A stretch of DNA of 64,000 nt from Cognataquiflexum nitidum. Its GTDB lineage: Bacteria > Bacteroidota > Bacteroidia > Cytophagales > Cyclobacteriaceae. Numbering within the stretch: the first letter of the stretch is position 1; every line of letters starts with the position of its first letter. The notes under the pieces were generated by a model that worked only from the letters and a program-made list of their open reading frames with translations, was not told where the DNA came from and did not search any database. Positions 36,392 through 45,300 of the stretch are shown one piece after another. The DNA lies in the NCBI RefSeq assembly GCF_022538055.1, contig NZ_JAKZAM010000011.1:1-64000 (forward strand). Direction: 5' to 3'. The translations under genes were made by a program, and so were the position numbers.

Positions 36392-36642
36392 TCTTCGATC
36401 AAATCATGTGAAACAGTATTCCCTTCTTTCATTTGTCTAATCGATTCAAATAACCGGTCCGCATTGGCCTTTGAACTTAACAAATGGACAGTCTCCATGA
36501 TCGAATTGTATTCATCGAGCGATATTACAACGGTTCCTTTTCCAGTCTTTCGTTTGACAATAAGGGTCTCATTGTTATCCTCTACATCATCTAGATATTT
36601 TTTTAATTGAGTTCTAAATTCTGAAAAGTTAGCGGCTATCAT
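36388..36642 (-). CDS. yefM: YefM/Phd-family antitoxin
   Basis: 84 aa. MIAANFSEFRTQLKKYLDDV then TLIVKRKTGKGTVVISLDEYNS is the Phd/YefM DNA-binding part; the C-terminal LLSSKANADRLFESIRQM wraps the toxin in known structures. Antitoxin precedes toxin with a 4-nt overlap. A palindromic operator lies 19-42 bp upstream, as expected for autoregulation. Confidence 0.95.
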   Translation of the reverse strand: MIAANFSEFRTQLKKYLDDVEDNNETLIVKRKTGKGTVVISLDEYNSIMETVHLLSSKANADRLFESIRQMKEGNTVSHDLIEE

Positions 36643-36660
36643 AATCTTTGTTGTTATTAA

Positions 36661-36684
36661 TTAAGTACAAATATAAGTACTTAT
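36661..36684. promoter_or_regulatory. Probable YefM operator
   Basis: Perfect 12-bp palindrome ATAAGTACTTAT (36673-36684) plus a half site TTAAGTAC at 36661-36668. YefM proteins bind a long and a short palindrome with a GTAC core, which fits this pair. Confidence 0.6.
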
Positions 36685-36790
36685 TAAATTTGATGCAATC
36701 AATGTGTCAAAAGATGGATTTTGATAAAAATGAATAGAGCTATTTTTTTAAAATATAATCCAATGTTGTTTAGTTAGGGAAGATTCGATA

Positions 36791-36857
36791 AACTTTTCCA
36801 AAGTTCGGAATAGATGTTTTAAGATTATCATGGTCTTGTCCCAACTTTGGAAAAGGT
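36791..36857. repeat. Long-loop hairpin element, copy 1
   Basis: CTTTTCCAAAGTT at 36793-36805 is matched by AACTTTGGAAAAG at 36843-36855, a 13-bp stem with about 37 nt between. A second element with the same arms lies at 47607-47669. Neither overlaps a gene. Possibly a small non-autonomous repeat (MITE/REP-like). Confidence 0.6.
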
Positions 36858-36947
36858 TTTCATAACGCAACAGCTTATCTAAACGATATTGAAATAAAAT
36901 CCATCAATCCATCTATACTCCTGCGCAAGCTTCCTTTGGTGATAGGA

Positions 36948-37427
36948 TTACTTCACGGTTAATTTGTAGATCTTGGAGTTTTTGTCAGGAAAAACATAGC
37001 CATCGGGTAAGTTTTGTTTGTCTGATTGGACAAACCCGTTTCGCTCGTAAAACTGATGTGAGGCAGTTGCTACTGCAGGTGTATCAAGCCAAATGGTTTG
37101 AAAACCCTTCATTTTTGCCTCTTCAAATAATGTGTCGAAAAGTTTTTGGGCAATACTTAATTCTCTCCCCCTCAACTCTTTCTTAACAAACATTTTTCTC
37201 AGCACTGCATTGTGTGCATCTATTTTTTGGAGGCCTATAGTGCCTACAATTTCGTTTTGGCTTTTAGCTGTCCAAAAACCACCGTCACGATAGAAATGTG
37301 CAATATCAATAAGATCAGGTTGGTCCATTTCTGAAAAACCTAAAAGGAATTCGTTATTCTGAATGTTCAGAACAAAATCTTTAACCTCTTTTTGGTCATT
37401 CAATTGAAAGCTTTCTATGGGGATCAT
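36948..37427 (-). CDS. GNAT-family N-acetyltransferase
   Basis: 159 aa from ATG (MIPIESFQL); an upstream GTG would add six residues. Acetyl-CoA-binding motif A is seen in RKMFVKKELRGRELSIAQKL, and motif B in ASHQFYERNGF. Fold and family are clear, acceptor unknown. It is one of a run of single minus-strand genes with little relation to each other (cassette-like region). Confidence 0.88.
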   Translation of the reverse strand: MIPIESFQLNDQKEVKDFVLNIQNNEFLLGFSEMDQPDLIDIAHFYRDGGFWTAKSQNEIVGTIGLQKIDAHNAVLRKMFVKKELRGRELSIAQKLFDTLFEEAKMKGFQTIWLDTPAVATASHQFYERNGFVQSDKQNLPDGYVFPDKNSKIYKLTVK

Positions 37428-37472
37428 TTGGTTCTTATAGCTCACGGCCGTTTACTCGATTACCGCTGTTCA

Positions 37473-37829
37473 TTATTTTTCTTTTCCAAGTTCCTCATTT
37501 AGGAAGTCAAAAGGTAAAAACCTATCACGACTTACCGAAAAGTGATTAAAAATCCATTCCGTCAGTGATTCAAAATCTACAGTTTGATGCATTCTTTTAC
37601 CATACATATCATCAGGCTCAACATATGGGAAATCATAAATATTTTCAATCCCTTCTTTTCTGTCGTCAAACACTTCATGAAAATCTACACAATATTCCTC
37701 TTCGTTAAGATATAATGAAATCCACTTCAATGTCGAAAAATCATCGCTTTTTGTAAAACCAATAAATTGCTCTATGGTCTTACCTTTATTAATCATTGGT
37801 TTGATTTGTTCAAAGTCTAAGTAATTCAT
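37473..37829 (-). CDS. Hypothetical protein in cassette-like region
   Basis: 118 aa from MNYLDFEQIK; earlier in-frame ATG (37853) and GTG (37859) starts are possible. Acidic, no signal or membrane segment: GFTKSDDFSTLKWISLYLNE, DFHEVFDDRKEGIENIYDFP, DFESLTEWIFNHF. I do not recognise the family. Downstream of its stop, the sequence contains the GGCCGTTTACTCGATT motif also found after the DUF3667 gene. Confidence 0.6.
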   Translation of the reverse strand: MNYLDFEQIKPMINKGKTIEQFIGFTKSDDFSTLKWISLYLNEEEYCVDFHEVFDDRKEGIENIYDFPYVEPDDMYGKRMHQTVDFESLTEWIFNHFSVSRDRFLPFDFLNEELGKEK

Positions 37830-37887
37830 ATTAATCAAAATTATGCCATTCATGTCCACATCCGCGATAGCGGGCTGTATTTAGACT

Positions 37888-38000
37888 ATTCAAACGATCA
37901 CCCAAACGGAAGGTATTTCTTGCTAAATTGAATTGCAAATTCTACTAAATAAAAAGGTGTAGGTACAATCTACACCTAGCGGGGGCGCACCTCGCTAACT
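37888..38000. repeat. Degenerate attC-like intergenic repeat, copy 2, with terminator
   Basis: About 95 bp match the site at 38870-38977. From the left: ATTCAAA (changed from ATTCAAC), CACCC, AACGGAAGGTATTTCTTGCT, a GAATTGCAAATTC palindrome, then AAAAAGGTGTAGGTACAATC and CTACACCT. On the minus strand the AGGTGTAG/CTACACCT hairpin is followed by TTTTTATTT and should terminate the DUF3667 transcript. The right end lacks a good GTTRRRY core (it reads GCTAACT), so this copy looks decayed. Confidence 0.65.
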
Positions 38001-38076
38001 TAACGGCTGGCGAGGCCGTCTACTCGATTGTAAACAGTGTTTATATTTTCCACACAATTAACTTAAAATTTTTCTG

Positions 38077-38742
38077 TTAGAATTCACCATATTTATAAAC
38101 TAAGAATAATAGAGTTCCATATATTAAAATTAAATTTAAAGTAACAAAGAGAATGCGTTTGAATATTGTCAATTCAAACGCTTTTGAGTTCCAAACGATT
38201 ACCAATATGTGAAATGCCACAAAAAAGAATTGTTCAATTTTATTATTGTCAAGTACTAAGCTCAAAAATATTGATATTGGCACAAAAATTATTATCCATA
38301 AGCTTACATTATAAAGATTCAAAATTAGATGTTCAAATAAATTTTTCTTGAATTGTATGTATAATAAAAAACTTGAAAAAGTTAATAAGAGAATATTAGT
38401 TAATAAAACAACAAATTGTGAAGAAATATTACTTGATACAACAATACCCAAAAATTCATTTGCTATTGAATAGTGTAATAAAAGAAACAAGGATGCTATT
38501 GTAAAGAATTTTCCAGGGCTAAAATAAAACTTTCTAAAACCATTCCAATAGTTAGTTGGCAGTGTTTTAGGTTGATTAACCGCTACTTTTATATTTTTGA
38601 AAAAAGAACTTTCAAGAGAAAAAACACTATCAAACAAATCTATAAATATTGTTCTGAAGTTAACTCTCTTATCTTTGAAGTATTGACCACAATTCGGGCA
38701 ATAATTTTCTTCAATTTCGTTTTTGCAAACAGAACATCTCAT
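38077..38742 (-). CDS. DUF3667-family zinc-ribbon membrane protein
   Basis: 221 aa from MRCSVCKNEIEENYCPNCG; the longer frame adds 32 non-homologous residues. The N terminus is a zinc ribbon (CSVC and CPNC pairs), then RVNFRTIFIDLFDSVFSLES, the NYWNGFRKFYFSPGKFF segment typical of the family, and about five membrane segments. Function of the family is unknown. Strongly A/T-rich; lies between two copies of the attC-like repeat. Confidence 0.8.
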   Translation of the reverse strand: MRCSVCKNEIEENYCPNCGQYFKDKRVNFRTIFIDLFDSVFSLESSFFKNIKVAVNQPKTLPTNYWNGFRKFYFSPGKFFTIASLFLLLHYSIANEFLGIVVSSNISSQFVVLLTNILLLTFSSFLLYIQFKKNLFEHLILNLYNVSLWIIIFVPISIFLSLVLDNNKIEQFFFVAFHILVIVWNSKAFELTIFKRILFVTLNLILIYGTLLFLVYKYGEF

Positions 38743-38869
38743 AAATTTATTTCTATTTTTGGTTTTTCTAGCATTGTTTACCCCACCTTGGTGTAGTTTA
38801 GCGATTGATAGTGGACTGGGTGGGATTTGTAATTCCACCGTTTTATCTTAACCAATTTGCAATTGGCCT

Positions 38870-38977
38870 ATTCAACCAAACACCCAAACGAAAGGTAATT
38901 CTTGCTGAAATGAATTGCAAATTCTACTAAATAAAAAGGTGTAGATACAATCTACACCTAGCAGGGTGATGTTATGC
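38870..38977 (-). other. attC-like site (integron cassette recombination site candidate)
   Basis: 108 bp, within the usual attC size. On the plus strand it begins ATTCAAC (fits RYYYAAC), then CAAA and CACCC; it ends GGGTG, AT, GTTATGC. The inner CACCC/GGGTG arms and outer AAC/GTT arms give the nested imperfect palindrome of attC. Its GCATAAC end (minus strand) is the exact complement of GTTATGC upstream of the enclosed gene at 40050-40056, which is the rule for one cassette. The middle contains the AGGTGTAG/CTACACCT terminator hairpin. Confidence 0.6.
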
Positions 38978-38987
38978 GGTCGGCTTT

Positions 38988-40028
38988 TTAGTCCGCTTGA
39001 TGTATCCATTGATATTTACCGTTTTTGAAAGTAATCAATCCGCCACCTGCTTCTTCTTTTCTTATTAAAATTGAGGGATTTTCAAGCATTACTTTTTTGC
39101 CTCCTATAATTTCACTGTCTTCAATTACAATTTCGTAAGTTTCTAAGTCCTTTACAAGACCCCAAAAGTCAACCCAATTAAATTCTGTCAGGTGAGCGAA
39201 TTTTTCACCAAAACCAATTTTTATTACTTCATTAGTTTTTCCGTGTTCAATGATGATACCCGATGTTTTATTGTCTTTTTTGAATGTTGCCTTATCCTTA
39301 TAGCCATCTCCATTAAAGTCTGCAAAAATTGGGTCGAATAAGTTTACAATAGTCAAATCTCTAAATTCACTTGAGAAGTCGGAAAGAATATGTTTTATTA
39401 AATAATTAAAATCGCCTATCATTCTTTTCTCTTCTTCAATCAGATAGTCAGCTGCATAAGATGCTCCATTATTTCCATCTTCAATTTTGTGTAAAAGCTT
39501 GCTGTTTTCAAAATAACTTCTGTCTTCAATTATTTCTGATATGTCAAAGCCGAATGCTTCTGTGTCATTATTTTCTTTCATTACTATCGTGTCGTAATAA
39601 ATAGGTCTGTTGTATCTATATGACTTTTCAAAAACGAATGAAAGTTGTCCGTTCATTAAATAATATTCCGTCAACTGTTGGAAGGTCTCTCCAAAGTGTC
39701 GTGTTATAATCTTCTCCAATTGTCCGCTTTGGTAATAATACTTAGCTTCTCCGCCTTCTGTCGAATCCCAAAGTTCTTGCGTGTCAATTGACGTCCAATC
39801 CTTAATTGAATTAATTCGCTTAAAATTTTCCCTGATCGGTTTGAGTCGTTCGGTTAAGTATTCATTTACATCCAAATCTTCCTCATTGACGGTTTCTCTA
39901 AGTTGAATGGTATTTGGGGGTAAACCGTCATCAGTTTCAGTTTCTATAGCTTTGTTTTTCTCTGTCCCGCAAGAAATGAAAAAAGTGGACAAAAAAGTAA
40001 AAAGGTAGTATATCAGTTTATGATTCAA
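38988..40028 (-). CDS. Lipoprotein with EF-hand-like repeat in cassette-like unit
   Basis: 346 aa. The start is TTG: the signal peptide NHKLIYYLFTFLSTFFISC begins right after it and no in-frame ATG precedes it. Lipobox FISC. The mature part starts with an acidic linker, then mixed alpha/beta (QLEKIITRHFGETFQQLTEY, MNGQLSFVFEKSYRYN) and an FG-GAP-like calcium loop DFNGDGYKDKATF. No known enzyme. Boundaries GTTATGC (40050-40056, minus strand) and GCATAAC (38971-38977) enclose it as a cassette would. Confidence 0.75.
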   Translation of the reverse strand: MNHKLIYYLFTFLSTFFISCGTEKNKAIETETDDGLPPNTIQLRETVNEEDLDVNEYLTERLKPIRENFKRINSIKDWTSIDTQELWDSTEGGEAKYYYQSGQLEKIITRHFGETFQQLTEYYLMNGQLSFVFEKSYRYNRPIYYDTIVMKENNDTEAFGFDISEIIEDRSYFENSKLLHKIEDGNNGASYAADYLIEEEKRMIGDFNYLIKHILSDFSSEFRDLTIVNLFDPIFADFNGDGYKDKATFKKDNKTSGIIIEHGKTNEVIKIGFGEKFAHLTEFNWVDFWGLVKDLETYEIVIEDSEIIGGKKVMLENPSILIRKEEAGGGLITFKNGKYQWIHQAD

Positions 40029-40164
40029 GTTGTCGTTTTTTAAGCTGCTGCATAACTTACTTATTTATATCCCAAATGCATACATACTCCACCAAAATTT
40101 AAGATTTAAAATACCTTTGGTTATTCAATTAAAGATCTTCCAATCGGGACTTAACTAGGTTCCC

Positions 40165-41463
40165 TCAAATAAAATCCACCAAACCTTCCAGTTTCATTCC
40201 CCTGCTTCCTTTGATCAGGATCAGGTAATCTTCGAGCTTGGAGTCCTGCAGCCAGTTTCTGAAGGAAAAAGGATCGGGGAAGTACAGGGCAGAAATCGGA
40301 GCCTTTGATAGCGCCGCCTGCACATGCTTGCCGGTAAAACAGATCTTGTCAAACTTGTATTGGCTTACCCATTCCCCAAGTTTTTGGTGTTCCGGTTCGG
40401 TATGTTCACCCAATTCGTACATATCGCCAAGGATGATCATTTTATGCTTTTTGCCGCTCATTTCCCCAAAGGTCTTAATCGCCACTTCCATGCTGGAAGG
40501 GTTGGCATTGTAGGCATCGAGGATGATGAGGTTGCTTCTTTTTTCGATCAGTTGCGAGCGCATGTTGGATGGCTGGTAGGAAACAATGCCTGCCACGGCC
40601 TGGTCCATCGGCACACCGAAGTACTTTCCAAGTGTAAGTGCAGTGGCGATGTTTCCAAAATTATAGGCACCGATCAGTGCGGAAAGGTGGATTTTATCCT
40701 CTCCTTCCACCCGGAATCTCACAAAAGGATCGGCCCCTTCGAAAGTCACTTCACAAAAATCTCCTTTCCCCGGATAAAGAATAGGATTCTCAAAGCGCTT
40801 GGCCATGTTGGAAAGGATCGGGTCTTGGCTGTTTATAAAAACGGTTCCTTTGTTTTCTCTCAGGTGTTGAAAAAGTTCGGTTTTGGTTTTGAGCACACCC
40901 TCCGGACCGCCCATTCCCTCGAGATGGGCTTTGCCGATATTAGTGATAAACCCATGGGTCGGTTCGGCGATATCGCAAAGTTCCTTGATGTCTCCCTGCT
41001 TGTTGGCGCCCATTTCTATGATCGCGATTTCGGTATCGGGGGTGATGGCGAGCAAAGTCAGGGGTACGCCGATGTGGTTATTGAGATTGCCGACAGTGGC
41101 AGAGGTTTTGAATTTTTGCTTCAGGACGGCATGCAGAAGTTCTTTGGAAGTGGTTTTGCCATTGCTTCCGGTCAGTCCGATGATCGGAATATGGAGTTGA
41201 TGCCGGTGGTGGTTGGCCAGTTTTTGCAACGCCAATAGAGCATCTTCTACTAAAAAGTACCTCGGATCTCCATCCGGAATTACCCTTTGCTCCTCGACTA
41301 CCACCAAGCTTGCGCCGGCTTCCAAAGCCTTTGGTGCAAAGTCGTTGGCATCGAAGTTTGGACCTTTCAGTGCAAAAAAGATATTGCCTTGGCCGATTTT
41401 TCTTGTGTCTGTGCTTACACCTGTGGATTGTAGAAAATGGGTATAAAGGGATTCGATGTTCAT
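40165..41463 (-). CDS. murF: UDP-N-acetylmuramoyl-tripeptide--D-Ala-D-Ala ligase MurF
   Basis: 432 aa. Mur ligase order: STDTRKIGQGNIFFALKGPN N-terminal domain, ATP loop GLTGSNGKTTSKELL, AIIEMGANKQGDI, and the MurF-specific ILDAYNANPSSMEVA and GDMYELGE motifs. It adds D-Ala-D-Ala to the UDP-MurNAc-tripeptide in the cytoplasm. It is monocistronic here; other mur genes are not adjacent. Confidence 0.96.
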   Translation of the reverse strand: MNIESLYTHFLQSTGVSTDTRKIGQGNIFFALKGPNFDANDFAPKALEAGASLVVVEEQRVIPDGDPRYFLVEDALLALQKLANHHRHQLHIPIIGLTGSNGKTTSKELLHAVLKQKFKTSATVGNLNNHIGVPLTLLAITPDTEIAIIEMGANKQGDIKELCDIAEPTHGFITNIGKAHLEGMGGPEGVLKTKTELFQHLRENKGTVFINSQDPILSNMAKRFENPILYPGKGDFCEVTFEGADPFVRFRVEGEDKIHLSALIGAYNFGNIATALTLGKYFGVPMDQAVAGIVSYQPSNMRSQLIEKRSNLIILDAYNANPSSMEVAIKTFGEMSGKKHKMIILGDMYELGEHTEPEHQKLGEWVSQYKFDKICFTGKHVQAALSKAPISALYFPDPFSFRNWLQDSKLEDYLILIKGSRGMKLEGLVDFI

Positions 41464-41755
41464 AAATATTTTTGTATGGCTAAAATTATATGATTATCGG
41501 GAATGTTGCCAGAAAAGTGGGTTTAAGTTAAACAAGTCCATAGTCCGTAGCAGGATCATTAGGACTTCAATTCAGGTTTTACTAATTCAACATTCAAAAC
41601 GTAAAGAGATCGAAAATCCCCGAATGCCGGAAAGATGTCCGTAAATCGTAAATCAAAAATCGTAAATCCTACTTTCATTTAATAATTAAAGGAATCCCAA
41701 ACATCTTATATCAAATTCATTCGTTTAATTTTAGGGCTTATACGTTTCCGTTTTG

Positions 41756-43867
41756 ATGAGATATTTGATTCTGATTTTGTTTTTTTCCACCTGCACCTTT
41801 GTAGCGGCGCAACAGACTTTTTCTTTTGACCAAAGCAAAAAAATCATCCATGAGGGAAATGAAATCCCACTTCCATTTGCCGTCGGGATCAACGCCTCGC
41901 AATACCAGAGAATGGATGTCAATGGAGACGGAGAGGAAGAATGGGTCGTTTGGGATATCAATGCAAGAAGGGTTTTGGTTTTTGAAGAAATCGGCAGCGA
42001 GTTCAAATACCTTCCCGAAATGAGCTATTTTTTTCCCAATGACATCAACGGGTTTTTGATTTTGGCAGATTTCGATCTCGATGGGAAAAAGGATTTGTTT
42101 ACCAGTAGCCCCTTTGGGATCAAGGCTTATAAAAATGTTAGTAATTCGGGAGATTTATTTCCTAAGTGGGAAGTCGCCCAAAATTTTCTCCGACTGGAAA
42201 ACGGCTCCAACCTCACCGCCAATAACCTCGACATCCCCATAATCCTGGACATTGACGGCGACGGCGATTTGGATATTGCTACCTTCAATTTGGGTGATTA
42301 TGTGGATTTTTACCTCAATACAAGTGTGGAAAGAAAAGGAACTGCTGATATCGATCGTTTTGCTTTTCCTGAACCTTGGTGGGGCAGGTTTGAATTTTGC
42401 GGCTGTGGGACTTTCAGCTTTGGGATAACCTGTGAAGGACTGCCTATGGGGAGGTTGGCAGATGCAGGACCAGAAAACCGAATCCTGCATACCGGCGGAC
42501 ATTCTATGTTGTATTCAGACTTTGATAATGATGGGGTGAGGGATTTGCTTTTGGGAAGGGATGAATGCAATACGCTTTATTTTTTGCCAAACAAAGGAAC
42601 AGACCGGCAGCCATTGTTTGATGCTTTTTCCTCAGAAGTTCCGGGTTTTGGGACTTTGCCGGTATTTCCCATCTACCATGCTGCCTATCTTTGGGAAAAT
42701 AGCCTGATCATCAGCAGCAATTCCTCAGCTTCAGCCGGGGTGTTCAAATCCGATTTTACAGAAAATGTATTTGAAATATCCAAAGGAAGCTCTGGATTGC
42801 CTACCCAAAGACCATTTTTGCAGTCGGACATGTTGGATTTGGGAGAAAACTCCAGGCCATACTACAAAGGCCTGACTACCTCGGGGGAGTTGGTACTCAC
42901 AGCCAATTCATTATTGAATGGAAAGGTTTTGGGGATGGCTTATCGCTATTCCGTTGACGGAGACAGTTGGGAATTGATAGAAAAAGATTTTCTGGGACTA
43001 TCTAACTTAGATTTTACCGACCTCCAATATTTTGATTATCTCAATGCAGCAAACCAACAAACCTTTTGGATCAGCGGGGTGGATACGGTCAATAATTCTT
43101 TGCAACGCAGGATCTTTTCAGGAAGAAATCAGGATTTTACTCAGATGCAGGAGGTTTTGATTCCCAGAACAATTGTCCGTCCTTTTGACCATTTGGAATT
43201 GTTTGTCTTTGAGGGTAAGGATTATTTGCTCTTGGCCCGTCAAACAGGTGAATTGCTGCTCTATTCTATTGATTTATCCGCTTCTCCGGTTCTTACTGTT
43301 TTGGAGGAAGATTTTTTGGGCTTTTCTGACAATCCCGGCTCCAGAAATCTCAGTGTCCATGTAATCCAAGGTCAAAAACCTTCGCTCTATGCCATCGACC
43401 AAAGAGGGATACTGTTCCATATTACCGATTTTATGAACCAAAGCGAAGGGGAGACAGTGCAAGTCTTGCTTTCTGAAAACCGGACTTCCCAAACCAAGTT
43501 TGGAAGAAACACTTGGATCACCTCACTGGCAAAACCTTTTTCGGAAGAAAGGGATTTATTATTGGGCAATACAGCAGGAGGATTGGAGTATCTGAAATAT
43601 CAGGGAGAAGGCACTTTGCCGGGAGACGGGGAATTTTTGGCAAAAATCTACCCAAATCCCAACAGTGGAATTTTTAAGGTTTTGGTATCCCAATCCGGTA
43701 CCGGAAGAATTGTCAACAGTTTGGGACAAATCATGGCAGAGGATATCTTGATTCCCGCAAATGTTGAACTTGAAATCCAATTGCCTTCTGCCGCGCCGGG
43801 TTTGTACATTTTCCAATTTACCAATGAAAAAGGGATCAGAATCAGCAAAAAAATGATTGTTCTTTAA
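41756..43867 (+). CDS. Secreted FG-GAP-repeat protein with T9SS sorting domain
   Basis: 703 aa from ATG (a TTG precedes it in frame). Signal peptide MRYLILILFFSTCTFVAAQ. FG-GAP/VCBS-like calcium loops are visible: RMDVNGDGEEEWVVWDINA, DFDLDGKKDLFTS, DIDGDGDLDIATFN and DFDNDGVRDLLLG, suggesting a beta-propeller. The last 75 residues are a type A T9SS C-terminal domain (IYPNPNSGIFKV ... GLYIFQF ... SKKMIVL). It should be secreted and attached to the surface by T9SS, consistent with porT in the same window. Ligand unknown. Confidence 0.88.
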   Translation: MRYLILILFFSTCTFVAAQQTFSFDQSKKIIHEGNEIPLPFAVGINASQYQRMDVNGDGEEEWVVWDINARRVLVFEEIGSEFKYLPEMSYFFPNDINGFLILADFDLDGKKDLFTSSPFGIKAYKNVSNSGDLFPKWEVAQNFLRLENGSNLTANNLDIPIILDIDGDGDLDIATFNLGDYVDFYLNTSVERKGTADIDRFAFPEPWWGRFEFCGCGTFSFGITCEGLPMGRLADAGPENRILHTGGHSMLYSDFDNDGVRDLLLGRDECNTLYFLPNKGTDRQPLFDAFSSEVPGFGTLPVFPIYHAAYLWENSLIISSNSSASAGVFKSDFTENVFEISKGSSGLPTQRPFLQSDMLDLGENSRPYYKGLTTSGELVLTANSLLNGKVLGMAYRYSVDGDSWELIEKDFLGLSNLDFTDLQYFDYLNAANQQTFWISGVDTVNNSLQRRIFSGRNQDFTQMQEVLIPRTIVRPFDHLELFVFEGKDYLLLARQTGELLLYSIDLSASPVLTVLEEDFLGFSDNPGSRNLSVHVIQGQKPSLYAIDQRGILFHITDFMNQSEGETVQVLLSENRTSQTKFGRNTWITSLAKPFSEERDLLLGNTAGGLEYLKYQGEGTLPGDGEFLAKIYPNPNSGIFKVLVSQSGTGRIVNSLGQIMAEDILIPANVELEIQLPSAAPGLYIFQFTNEKGIRISKKMIVL

Positions 43868-43889
43868 TATACTCTTCCAAATTTTGGGC

Positions 43890-44711
43890 TCAATAACTCT
43901 CTTCCTTCGTGGGAAAATCTCTTGATTTTACGTCACTGATATAATCTTGTACAGCCTTTGTCATGATAGACTGCAAGTTGGCGTATTGTCTCAAAAACCT
44001 TGGCTTGAACTCCTGATTGATACCAAGCATGTCATGGACTACCAAAACCTGTCCATCCACATCCGGTCCTGCACCGATGCCAATGACAGGAATACTGACC
44101 GTTTCGGCTACTATTTTGGCCAAAGACGCGGGGATTTTTTCTAAAACAATCGCAAAGCAGCCACAGGCTTCCAGCAACTTGGCATCCTCAATCAACTTAT
44201 TTGCTTCCTCTTCTTCCTTGGCCCTGACGGTGTATGTCCCAAATTTGTATATCGACTGCGGAGTCAATCCCAAATGTCCCATGACGGGAACTCCGGCACT
44301 GAGAATCCTGACAACAGATTCTTTGATTTCGGCCCCGCCCTCCACTTTGATGGCGTGTGCCCCGGATTCCTTCATGATCCTGATGGCGGATCTCAATGCT
44401 TCCGAGCTGTTGCCCTGATAAGATCCAAAAGGGATATCCACCACGACAAATGCACGGGAAACTGCCCTTACTACAGAAGTCGCATGATAGATCATCTGAT
44501 CCAAAGTAATCGGAAGGGTAGTCTCATGTCCGGCCATGACATTGGATGCGGAGTCACCAACCAATATGATGTCTATCCCTGCGCCGTCCACGATACCTGC
44601 CATCGAAAAATCATAGGCCGTCAACATGGATATTTTTTCTCCACGGGCCTTCATTTCCTGAAGGATATGGGTGGTGATTCTTTTGATATTGGAGGAATTA
44701 TGAACAGACAT
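43890..44711 (-). CDS. panB: 3-methyl-2-oxobutanoate hydroxymethyltransferase PanB
   Basis: 273 aa. Motifs: [55 protein letters not shown] and [20 protein letters not shown]. PanB makes ketopantoate from alpha-ketoisovalerate for pantothenate and CoA. It starts 6 bp after the phosphoribosyltransferase stop, so it ends the waaA-rsgA-PRTase-panB run. Confidence 0.96.
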   Translation of the reverse strand: MSVHNSSNIKRITTHILQEMKARGEKISMLTAYDFSMAGIVDGAGIDIILVGDSASNVMAGHETTLPITLDQMIYHATSVVRAVSRAFVVVDIPFGSYQGNSSEALRSAIRIMKESGAHAIKVEGGAEIKESVVRILSAGVPVMGHLGLTPQSIYKFGTYTVRAKEEEEANKLIEDAKLLEACGCFAIVLEKIPASLAKIVAETVSIPVIGIGAGPDVDGQVLVVHDMLGINQEFKPRFLRQYANLQSIMTKAVQDYISDVKSRDFPTKEESY

Positions 44712-44717
44712 GGAGGA

Positions 44718-45221
44718 TCAATGAAGGTGGACAGTGTGGTTATCAGAAGATAAATCTACGGAAATATGCTCGCTGAGTGTGGTCGCCAATTCCAATCCCG
44801 TGTAATCCGGAGATACGGGAAACAGTTTATGGCTTCTGTTGACCAGGACAGCGACTTCTATTTTTTTGATCGAAGATTGGAGAAAAGGCAACAAGGCGTA
44901 GACCAATGTTTTGCCGGTGTTGAGGACATCATCCACGACCACCACACATTTATTGGACAGGTCTACTTTTTCAGAAAGCAATACATCTCCCCTGTTTACA
45001 TCCGATTTGTCCAGGATGATTTCAAGCACAGTCACCTCCAAAGGAGATATTTCTTTCAGTGCTCCGGCAAGGGATTCAGCCAACTGATGGCCCATTCCTG
45101 TAATCCCGGCAAAGACAATACTGGATTCGGAAGCATTGCGCTCATAGATTTCATAAGCCATGCGGGTGATTTTCTGACTGATCTGACGGTGGTTCAGTAC
45201 CAAAGTCTTGCTCTTGTTCAT
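44718..45221 (-). CDS. PyrR-like phosphoribosyltransferase
   Basis: 167 aa. PRPP-binding loop in KCVVVVDDVLNTGKTLVYA; the FAGITGMGHQLAESLA loop and AVLVNRSHKLFPVSPDYTGL are PyrR-like. It may be a uracil phosphoribosyltransferase or a regulator; PyrR from Gram-positives binds pyr mRNA, but in Bacteroidota this role is unproven. Six bases upstream of panB, 79 bp downstream of rsgA. Confidence 0.82.
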   Translation of the reverse strand: MNKSKTLVLNHRQISQKITRMAYEIYERNASESSIVFAGITGMGHQLAESLAGALKEISPLEVTVLEIILDKSDVNRGDVLLSEKVDLSNKCVVVVDDVLNTGKTLVYALLPFLQSSIKKIEVAVLVNRSHKLFPVSPDYTGLELATTLSEHISVDLSSDNHTVHLH

Positions 45222-45300
45222 GGGGTTGTCATTGAAAAACGAAAATTAAAGCAATTGGCGGTGGTTTCAAAGCTTCTGACTTCAAACTTCTAACCTCCAT

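Noticed and set aside
38743..38838. N-terminal extension of the DUF3667 protein
   Set aside because: The 32 extra residues precede the zinc ribbon with which family members begin; the ATG at 38742 is the better start.
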